5,302 nucleotides of DNA from Thermoanaerobaculia bacterium (GTDB taxonomy: Bacteria > Bacteroidota > Bacteroidia > Chitinophagales > Saprospiraceae): assembly GCA_023151335.1 (NCBI GenBank), contig JAKLJF010000004.1, positions 20,667 through 25,968 on the forward strand, in the 5' to 3' direction. This document shows positions 1-5,302 of the stretch, in pieces; position 1 is the stretch's first letter, and each line of letters starts with the position of its first letter. The notes under the pieces are model-generated. The model was not told where the DNA came from. It saw nothing but the letters and a program-made list of their open reading frames with translations, and ran no database searches. The position numbers and the translations under genes are program-made.

Positions 1-357
1 TTCGACCATTACCTTGCGGCCGTTGCGGGGCTGGCGGCCAAAACCGGGGTCTGACAGCGCGGTTTGCAGGAAATTTTGCCAATAGGCTGCACTGAGTTCC
101 AGGTTTAAAAATCCTTTTATAATATTGAACGCCTGTACTTCGGGTACATTTTTTTGTAAAAAACCGCCGATCTCGGCGCCGGCCGCGTCGGGGGCTTTTT
201 TGGCCATTTTTACAAAAGGGAAAATAACGACCGTAAAATCGCCGGTAAATTCGGCGGGTGTGGCGTTTATCTGAACTTTTCCCGGCTCAAACGTTTCACC
301 ATATAAATGTTGAACCGCCTGAGCAACAGCATTCTGGAGGGTTTCAATGATTGTCAT
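1..357 (-). CDS. argS: Arginyl-tRNA synthetase, N-terminal part (runs off left edge)
   Basis: Arginyl-tRNA synthetase (class I) charges tRNA-Arg with arginine in the cytoplasm. The minus strand from ATG (355-357) is open for 119 codons to the window edge, with no stop seen. It starts MTIIETLQNAVAQAVQHLYG, continues with a segment containing the stretch GDFTVVIFPFVKMAKKAP, then IGGFLQKN and GFLNLELS, and ends with NGRKVMVE. This is the pattern of the ArgS N-terminal Add-1 domain, which contacts the tRNA D-loop. KVMVE normally directly precedes the catalytic HIGH-type motif (SSPNTNKPLHLGH in Bacteroidota), which here would lie just outside the window. No Shine-Dalgarno sequence precedes the start, as is usual in Bacteroidota, but a good -7 box lies at 377-384. 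It is divergent from fdhD across 53 bp. The identification rests on the recognised N-terminal domain only; the catalytic core is not visible. Confidence 0.9.
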   Translation of the reverse strand, partial: MTIIETLQNAVAQAVQHLYGETFEPGKVQINATPAEFTGDFTVVIFPFVKMAKKAPDAAGAEIGGFLQKNVPEVQAFNIIKGFLNLELSAAYWQNFLQTALSDPGFGRQPRNGRKVMVE

Positions 358-367
358 GTTCTAAAAT

Positions 368-397
368 TTGAGGGCGCAAAGGTATCGCTTACCTTGC
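368..397 (+). promoter_or_regulatory. Possible fdhD promoter, overlapping the argS promoter
   Basis: A TTG at 368-370 is followed after 19 bp by TACCTTGC at 390-397. This matches the -33 element, the spacing and the TAnnTT half of the Bacteroidota -7 box, but not its last two bases. It would give a leader of only a few nucleotides before the fdhD ATG at 411. The proposed argS -7 box lies within its spacer, so the two promoters would overlap face to face. The motif evidence is weak. Confidence 0.2.
377..384 (-). promoter_or_regulatory. Putative Bacteroidota -7 box of argS
   Basis: On the minus strand this reads TACCTTTG, a perfect match to the Bacteroidota primary sigma -7 consensus TAnnTTTG. 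Transcription would start near 370, giving a leader of about 13 nt before the argS ATG. No clear TTG -33 element lies 19-21 bp upstream; the bases there are TTT. The position between two divergent starts supports the call, but the motif is short and nothing here proves activity. Confidence 0.45.
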
Positions 398-410
398 AAG
401 CGGAAAACAT

Positions 411-1235
411 ATGGAAGGAAATACCAGATCAGTTTTTACCCGAACCGTTACACCGGAACAGGTGCTGGAGCGAGCGGATGTATTGGCCGCAGAGGAACCG
501 CTGGAAATCCGCATCAGCCACGGCGCAGGCGGGCAGCGGCGCAGGTTGCCGGTAGCCGTTACCATGCGCACACCCGGCGAAGACGAAGATCTCGCCACCG
601 GTTTTTTGTTTACGGAAGGTATTATCCGGGATGCCGGGCAAATAATGTCCGTTAAATGGCTGGAAGACAATACTATCCTGGTGGAACTTCAGCCGGCTGT
701 ACCGGTAGATGAGCAACGTTTGACGCGTCATCTGTTCACCTCCTCCAGTTGCGGCCTGTGCGGCAAGGCCTCACTGGATGCCGTTCAGACGGTGGCCTGC
801 CATTTCCCGAAAACCGGACACCCGCGGGTGGATCGCCAAACGCTGTTCGGTTTGCCGGCTGTCCTGCGCCAGGCGCAAAAAACATTCGACGCTACCGGCG
901 GATTACACGCGGCAGGCCTGTACGATGCCGGCGGCAACCTGTTGTTGCTTCGGGAAGACATCGGCCGGCACAACGCGGTGGACAAGGTGATCGGCGCCGC
1001 CCTGCGCAACGCCTGGCCCCTACCCTTCCGCGACCAGCTGCTGCTGGTGAGCGGGCGTGCCGGCTTCGAACTGGTGCAAAAAGCCGCTATGGCCGGTATT
1101 CCGCTGCTGGCAGCCGTGGGGGCGCCCTCCAGTCTGTCAGCCGAATTGGCTGCCATCAGCGGCATGACCCTCGTGGGTTTTTTACGCGGGGAGCGTTTTA
1201 ATATTTATACGCACCCGGAGCGGATCGCGGATTAG
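411..1235 (+). CDS. fdhD: FdhD, formate dehydrogenase accessory sulfurtransferase
   Basis: FdhD takes sulfur from the cysteine desulfurase IscS and passes it to the bis-MGD molybdenum cofactor, which is required for active formate dehydrogenase; it acts in the cytoplasm. The 274-residue length is normal for the family. Visible family blocks are EEPLEIRISHG near residue 29, MRTPGEDEDLATGFLFTEGI around residues 52-71, SSSCGLCGKASLDAV with the redox pair Cys114 and Cys117 (CxxC, the essential cysteines), TGGLHAAGLYDAGG, REDIGRHNAVDKVIGAAL, SGRAGFELVQKAAMAGIPLL, GAPSSLSAELA and a C-terminal FLRGERFNIYTHPERI. The ATG at 411 is chosen because the next conserved block begins at the usual distance from it; no Shine-Dalgarno sequence is seen. 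No formate dehydrogenase or molybdopterin gene is beside it, so its client enzyme must be encoded elsewhere. Its TAG stop overlaps the stop of the convergent downstream gene. Confidence 0.96.
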   Translation: MEGNTRSVFTRTVTPEQVLERADVLAAEEPLEIRISHGAGGQRRRLPVAVTMRTPGEDEDLATGFLFTEGIIRDAGQIMSVKWLEDNTILVELQPAVPVDEQRLTRHLFTSSSCGLCGKASLDAVQTVACHFPKTGHPRVDRQTLFGLPAVLRQAQKTFDATGGLHAAGLYDAGGNLLLLREDIGRHNAVDKVIGAALRNAWPLPFRDQLLLVSGRAGFELVQKAAMAGIPLLAAVGAPSSLSAELAAISGMTLVGFLRGERFNIYTHPERIAD

Positions 1236-1879
1236 AACCCGAAGGTGATCGCAAACCGGTATTGCCAGGGGTTTTCATAGGAATTAACATCGTTACCTAC
1301 GTAAAAGTCGTACATGATAGCGATTTCCTGGCCAAATCCGCCCTCGCCGTTGGAAAAGTTATATCCCAAACCGACATACTGGGCCGGCCGGGTACGTTTT
1401 ACTTTGACGTATTTGTTGATATCCGGTTCAAGGTATTGGTCTGTCACGGTTCCCAATTCGCCTTGTACAAACAAGCCTTTGAATATTTTTACCCGGGCAA
1501 ATGCGCTCAGCTCCACGTCGAACAGGTTGTAGGTGCCGACACCTGTATATTTTACCGAGCTGTAATCAATGGAAATCCGGGGGCCGACGGACAGGGGGCC
1601 TATGATTTTATACCCGGCCATAGGCGAAACACCAAAAGCGAACTGGGAATAGCCGAATCCGCTGCCGAATCCAAGGCCAATGCCTCCGCCGAACCAGAGG
1701 TGGTCTTTGAAAGAATAATCGGAATCGCCTTTTTTCTTTTTCTTCTTTTTTTTCTTTTTGAAATAATCGTAGTCGGTATGGGAAGCGAGAGAAAAGGATT
1801 CCTGTGCGAAGGCTTTGGGGATACCGGTGAGCCCCATGACCAGGAATATCAGGACAGAGAAAAAGCGTATTTGCTTCAT
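1232..1879 (-). CDS. Outer-membrane beta-barrel-like protein with poly-lysine tract
   Basis: This is a 215-residue secreted envelope protein of unknown specific role. Residues 1-25 are a typical signal peptide: MKQIR, a hydrophobic core around FFSVLIFLVMGLTGI, and probable cleavage after AFA, leaving Gln26 as the mature N-terminus. Residues 41-50 are ten consecutive lysines, flanked by acidic and aromatic residues (DYDYF before, GDSDY after). From about residue 59 the protein shows alternating Gly- and aromatic-rich segments (LWFGGGIGLGFGSG, FAFGVSPMAGYKII, LSVGPRISIDYSS, FDVELSAFARVKI, GLFVQGELGTVTD, QYVGLGYNF, QEIAIMYDFYVG). It ends WQYRFAITFGF, with the terminal phenylalanine typical of Bam-inserted barrels. 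About eight strands are plausible. I cannot name a family with certainty; PF13568- or PF13505-like barrels are the natural comparison. Its stop overlaps the stop of fdhD by 4 bp. It is divergent from the protease gene, with a dyad in the shared intergenic region. Confidence 0.85.
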   Translation of the reverse strand: MKQIRFFSVLIFLVMGLTGIPKAFAQESFSLASHTDYDYFKKKKKKKKKKGDSDYSFKDHLWFGGGIGLGFGSGFGYSQFAFGVSPMAGYKIIGPLSVGPRISIDYSSVKYTGVGTYNLFDVELSAFARVKIFKGLFVQGELGTVTDQYLEPDINKYVKVKRTRPAQYVGLGYNFSNGEGGFGQEIAIMYDFYVGNDVNSYENPWQYRFAITFGF

Positions 1880-2235
1880 AATTAAGATTTTAGAATCTTT
1901 TGGACAAATTAGTATACGTTCAATAAACGGGTAATAGACGGTTTATTGAGGTTTGTGGTTGGCTATTTACGTGGTAAAATGTCATATCAAACCGTCAGGT
2001 TTTTGACGAAATTATCAATTAGTCAAGGTTCAGGAATCTATTTTTCGACACATTATTTACTTTCGCCCGCTGAAACCACGCCCCGCGGTTACCGCAAAGA
2101 AACGGCGATTCCGGAATTACTTCCGGTCATTTTGTCCAGCATTTATTTCCAAAACCGATCTGCATGGAATCAAGCAACCCATGGTGGTTCATATTCGTAC
2201 TTTATGCCATTTTCGTTTTCAAACCAAACCTGTTT
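1880..2235. other. 356-bp divergent intergenic region
   Basis: No convincing gene was found here. The part next to the barrel gene is AT-rich and holds a small hairpin, AAGATT-ttag-AATCTT (1884-1899), just ahead of that gene's start, and the dyad at 1920-1949. Towards the protease gene it becomes more GC-rich. That part holds GCGGT-t-ACCGC (2085-2095) and a perfect 6-bp-arm hairpin, CCGGAA-ttac-TTCCGG (2111-2126). TACTTTCG at 2058-2065 is one base from the TAnnTTTG -7 consensus and could start a leader of about 165 nt for the protease, but no TTG element lies at the right distance. In-frame codons extend upstream of the chosen protease start to an ATG at 2164. Confidence 0.5.
1920..1949. promoter_or_regulatory. 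9-bp-arm inverted repeat in divergent intergenic region (possible operator)
   Basis: TCAATAAAC (1920-1928) is exactly repeated in inverted form as GTTTATTGA (1941-1949) around a 12-bp spacer. It lies 41 bp upstream of the barrel gene start and about 290 bp upstream of the protease start, so a terminator role is unlikely. On the minus strand a weak promoter can be drawn: TTA (1932-1934), 20 bp, then TAATTTG (1905-1911). The dyad would then bracket its -33 element, which fits an operator or activator site. The bases are seen; the regulatory role is inference. Confidence 0.4.
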
Positions 2236-5200
2236 ATGCTTTACTGTTTACGTCTGTTTTCCCGGTTGATATATCTGCTGCCGGTACTGGTATCATTTGG
2301 TTTAACCGCCCAGAATTTTACCGGCGAACGCCGGCAGATAGCCGCGCCTGGCGGGCTGGAAACAGTGCTTTCCCATTGGGAGGTTTACCGCCTGGATCCG
2401 CTCCAAATCAAACAATACTTACATTCGAGGGGCAACAGCGCCGCCATAAATTTGAATATCGGCAACCATAACTGTGCCGCGCAGCGACCACCGCGCATAC
2501 AAAGGTGTCGATCTGGACAATGGCGGCCACGTGCGCCTGACCATGGACCGGCATTTTTTTCATGGATATATCATGCAGGGAAACGACCGGTATTATTTCG
2601 AGCCGCTGTGGTACCATCAGAAAAATGCCGACCCTAACCTGTTTTTATTTTATGCGGAAAGCGATGTAATCCCCAACCAGTATGGTACCTGTATGGAACT
2701 GGCGGCGGAAGAGGGCGACGATCATGTGCCGGGGGATAAATCCGGATTTAAGGCAGACCAAATGGGTTGTTATGAAGTGGAAATTGCTATTGCTTCCGAC
2801 CGTTCCATGTTTGATAAATACGGATCGGAAGCTGCCGTTGAAAACCACAATATCGCGGTAATGAACGACGTGCAGGGCGATTACACCGGCAATTTCAATC
2901 ATGATATAGAATATAATATTGTAACCCAGTTTATTGTAACCGGAACTGATCCCTGGACCAATTCCAACAACCCCGGAACATTGCTCGGTTCATTCGCGGC
3001 CTGGGGCAATAGTGGCGGTTTTGGCGTGGCTTTCGACAACGGCGAATTGTGGACCAACCGCGACTTTCAGGGCAGCACGATCGGGATTGCGTATTTGAAC
3101 GGCCTGTGTAATAACCAGAAATACCATTGCCTGCAGGATTTCTCCAACAACTCCAGCCTGTTGCGGTGCCTGACTTCACACGAACTCGGCCACAATTTCA
3201 GCTCGAACCACGATGCCAGCTCCGGATTTATTATGAGCCCGAGCGTATCGACGAGTACCACCTGGAGCTCACAGTCGCAGAATGCCATTAATAGCTACAT
3301 GCAGCAAAAAATTAACAGCGGCTGTCTGACCGCATGCAGTTCTGCGCCTCCCCTCAATGCCGATTTTACGTGGTCACCCAATCCCGCCTGTCAGGGCCAG
3401 GATGTACAATTTACCGACGCTTCTTCCGGAACCATCACCAGTTACAGCTGGACTTTTCCCGGCGGCATACCGGCCACGTCCACGCAACAAAACCCCGTGG
3501 TCAAATGGAACACCCCCGGTACCAAGAATGTTACCCTGACGATCAGCGGTGTGGGGGGATCGGCTTCCACGTCCAAACAGGTAGTCGTAAATCCCACTCC
3601 CGTGGCGAATTTCACCTATACTTTTAATGAGCTGACCTACAATTTTAACAATACTTCCACCAATGCCAATTCTTATATATGGGATTTTGGCGATGGCATC
3701 GGCTCCAGTTATGAGCAAAACCCATCCTATACTTATGGGCAAGGCGGAACCTATACCGTTACGTTGACGGTGCAAAATGATTGCGGCACGGCTGTCAAAT
3801 CCATTTTTATCAACACCATCCCTACCGCGGATTTTGTGGCATCGCCTACCAACGGTTGCGCACCGCAAAGCGTCTCCTTCTTTAGCAACGCTTCCCCCAA
3901 TACTATCACCTACAATTGGTTATTCCCAGGCGGCCAGCCGGGCCAATCCTTTAACTCCGATCCGGAAGTGGTTTACAATTCTCCCGGCACCTACACGGTT
4001 ACTCTGACCGTTTACAACGGCACAGGCTCCAGTACGGTGACCAAAACCAGTTATATCACCATCCAAACCGCACCGTCTTCGGGTTTCAATTTCAATATTA
4101 ACGGCCAAACCGTTAATTTTTCCAATACATCGAGCGGCGCCAACACCTATCTGTGGAACTTTGGCGACGGCCAAACCAGCACCCAAACCAGCCCGTCGCA
4201 TACATACGCTGCTGGCGGCATATATACTGTCACCCTTACTGCCACCAACGTTTGCGGCAATTCCACCACTACCAAAACGGTAACTCTTCTGGCGCCGCCG
4301 CAAGCCGGTTTTTCAGCAACCCCCACAATCGGTTGCAGCCCGCTCAGCGTACAATTTACCAGCACTTCGAGCGGGCCGCCGGCTACTTATGATTGGTCGT
4401 TCCCCGGCGGCACGCCCGATTCGTCGGATGTTGCCAACCCCACGGTAGTGTATAATGCGCCGGGCTCCTATACCGTGACGCTCATTGTGGGCAACGCCCT
4501 TGGAAGGGACACCCTTACCCTGCAAAATTTTGTCACAGTTATCCCGCTGCCGAATGCCGGCTTCACCAGTTCTTCCAGTGGCGCCACAGCAACTTTTAAC
4601 AATACATCGGCCAACGCTAACTCGTATAACTGGAATTTTGGCGACGGACAAAGCGACACTACCCAAAATCCGGTGCATACGTACGCCAACGACGGAACAT
4701 ATACTGTCACACTGATTGCCAATAATCCCTGTGGAGCGGATACCATCAGTCAGACAATTGTTATTGTCACGCCGCCAACGGCAGGTTTCACTGCAAACCC
4801 CACCAGCGGCTGCGGACCACTGACGGTTCAATTTACCAGCACCTCATCGGCCAATGCCGTGAATTATAACTGGTTATTTCCCGGTGGTAACCCTTCAAAT
4901 TCTGCGCTCCAAAACCCGGTGGTGGCGTACAACGCGCCGGGCACGTATTCTGTCACCCTGATCGTGAGCAATTCAGCCGGCAGCGATACCACCACCCTGA
5001 GCAATTACATCACGGTGAATCCCGGCCCGACTGCCGGATTCACGAGCACGACCAACGGGGCCACGGCAACATTTACCAATACGTCGACAAATGGCGTATC
5101 TTATAACTGGGACTTCGGTGACGGAGGTTCGAGTAACGCTCAAAATCCGACGCATACCTACGCGACAGACGGCACCTACACCGTTACGCTGACGGCTACC

Positions 5201-5302
5201 AATCCCTGCGGTACCAGCACATCCAGTCAAACGGTCGTCATTGTTACCCCGCCAACAGCCGGTTTCACCGCTACCCCGACCAGCGGTTGCGGCCCGCTGA
5301 CC
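2236..5302 (+). CDS. Secreted reprolysin-like zinc metalloprotease with tandem PKD domains; frameshifted, runs off right edge
   Basis: Predicted secreted metzincin endopeptidase; substrate unknown. The ATG at 2236 gives a clean signal peptide (MLYCLRLFSRLIYLLPVL..., probable cleavage after LTA, before Gln26); an in-frame ATG at 2164 would add 24 residues including a second hydrophobic stretch. The first part (2236-2472) is in frame 1, the rest in frame 2; one extra base near 2475 joins them. The joined product has at least 1022 residues. Propeptide: about residues 26-178, with GGHVRLTMD and YYFEPLWY blocks. Catalytic domain: about 179-367, with TDPWTNSNNPGTLLG, GSTIGIAYLNGLCN, the zinc motif HELGHNFSSNHD (315-326; three His ligands and catalytic Glu316) and the Met-turn FIMSPS (Met333). 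PKD array: from 375 to the edge. The motif has Ser where metzincins usually have Gly (HExxHxxGxxH). A type IX sorting domain may follow outside the window. No stop occurs in frame 2 from 2456 to 5302. Confidence is high for the family, lower for the start and for whether the gene is intact. Confidence 0.88.
2456..2500 (+). other. Frameshift site inside the metalloprotease propeptide
   Basis: Frame 2, which carries the catalytic and PKD domains, is closed by TGA at 2453-2455 and opens only at 2456. Frame 1, which carries the signal peptide, runs on to a TAA at 2635-2637 but loses protease-like character after GNHN (codons ending at 2472); it continues CAAQRPPRIQRC, typical of a wrong frame. 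Dropping the T at 2475 turns TGT into TGG, giving GNHNWPRSDHRAYKG, which reads smoothly into VDLDNGGHVRLTMD. A two-base loss is an equally valid repair. No slippery sequence or other recoding signal was seen, so sequencing error or a natural inactivating indel is likelier than programmed frameshifting. Confidence 0.75.
3359..5302 (+). repeat. Alternating A/B PKD-domain array with 477-bp super-repeat
   Basis: Nine PKD units alternate in two types. Type A begins 3359, 3827, 4304, 4781 and 5258 (last one cut by the edge). Type B begins 3602, 4079, 4556 and 5033. Type A is marked by a Cys in the first third, W-x-FPGG, and PGTYTVTLT or close variants; it is 84 residues long in units 2-4 and 81 in the first. 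Type B is marked by W(D/N)FGDG, HTY, GTYTVTL and N-x-CG near its end; all four copies are 75 residues. Units 2-4 therefore repeat at exactly 477 bp (159 residues); the first A+B pair is 468 bp and most diverged. PKD domains are immunoglobulin-like beta-sandwiches, often spacers or polymer-binding modules in secreted enzymes. Copies differ mostly at third codon positions: A4 against A5 over the 45 visible bases shows 9 differences, 8 of them silent. Confidence 0.93.

Noticed and set aside
1730..1759. T-rich run on the plus strand as a transcription terminator
   Set aside because: There is no GC-rich hairpin before it, it lies about 500 bp past the fdhD stop, and it is fully explained by AAA/AAG codons on the other strand.
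1262..1885. 207-codon plus-strand frame antisense to the barrel gene
   Set aside because: The minus strand has a signal peptide, a barrel pattern and a terminal aromatic residue; the plus-strand product has no recognisable features and its Phe/Leu run is just the complement of the lysine tract.
2111..2126. CCGGAATTACTTCCGG hairpin as a terminator or attenuator
   Set aside because: The stem is only 6 bp and is followed by TCATTTTG, not a T-run; no leader peptide is apparent. It is kept only as a note in the intergenic region.
2164..2235. ATG at 2164 as start of the protease
   Set aside because: It is in frame but adds a second hydrophobic stretch ahead of an already complete signal peptide; ATG 2236 gives a normal Sec signal. 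It is not excluded.
2164..2637. 157-codon frame-1 reading frame as a complete independent gene
   Set aside because: Its first two thirds are the signal peptide and propeptide of the protease. After about 2472 it reads as low-quality sequence, while frame 2 takes up protease-like sequence at the same point. The stop at 2637 is therefore a consequence of the frameshift.
3374..5230. Several minus-strand frames of 70-170 codons across the PKD array
   Set aside because: They recur in step with the repeats and are shadows of the plus-strand coding; their products (repeated SVGRCIVKS- or GRIVNHF-like stretches) have no family character.
3359..5302. CRISPR-like or other non-coding repeat array
   Set aside because: The period is 477 bp, the copies differ at silent codon positions, and the array is one open reading frame of PKD domains.

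Overview
The window looks like a chromosomal piece of a Bacteroidota bacterium. A saprospirian such as a Lewinella or Haliscomenobacter relative is my guess, but the genus is inference. The reasons are a perfect TAnnTTTG-type -7 box upstream of argS, start codons without Shine-Dalgarno sequences, and a large secreted metalloprotease with tandem PKD domains of the kind usually exported by type IX secretion. Base composition is moderate and coding density is high. No tRNA, rRNA, insertion sequence or CRISPR array was seen.

Layout: (1) 1-357, minus: the N-terminal 119 residues of arginyl-tRNA synthetase (argS), running off the left edge. (2) 358-410: a 53-bp divergent spacer that must hold the promoters of both argS and fdhD. 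(3) 411-1235, plus: fdhD, a complete sulfurtransferase needed to activate molybdenum formate dehydrogenases. (4) 1232-1879, minus: a small outer-membrane beta-barrel-like protein with a signal peptide and an uninterrupted run of ten lysines; its stop codon overlaps that of fdhD tail to tail. (5) 1880-2235: a 356-bp divergent intergenic region with a 9-bp-arm inverted repeat at 1920-1949 and smaller dyads. (6) 2236-5302 and beyond, plus: a very large secreted reprolysin-like (metzincin) zinc metalloprotease. It carries at least eight full PKD domains plus the start of a ninth, and runs off the right edge.

The protease gene has two striking properties. First, its reading frame changes from frame 1 to frame 2 inside the propeptide, near 2475. 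The signal peptide and early prodomain lie in one frame; the catalytic domain and all PKD repeats lie in the next. One extra base (assembly error or real mutation) explains this. Second, the PKD array is a strict alternation of two domain types, A (FPGG type, 84 residues) and B (FGDG type, 75 residues). They form a 159-residue, 477-bp super-repeat whose start recurs exactly at 3827, 4304, 4781 and 5258. Each A and B domain has exactly one cysteine, and these approach each other across every B-to-A junction.

The genes do not form one pathway. argS is housekeeping, fdhD serves anaerobic or respiratory formate metabolism, and the two envelope or secreted proteins are divergently transcribed and may share a control region.
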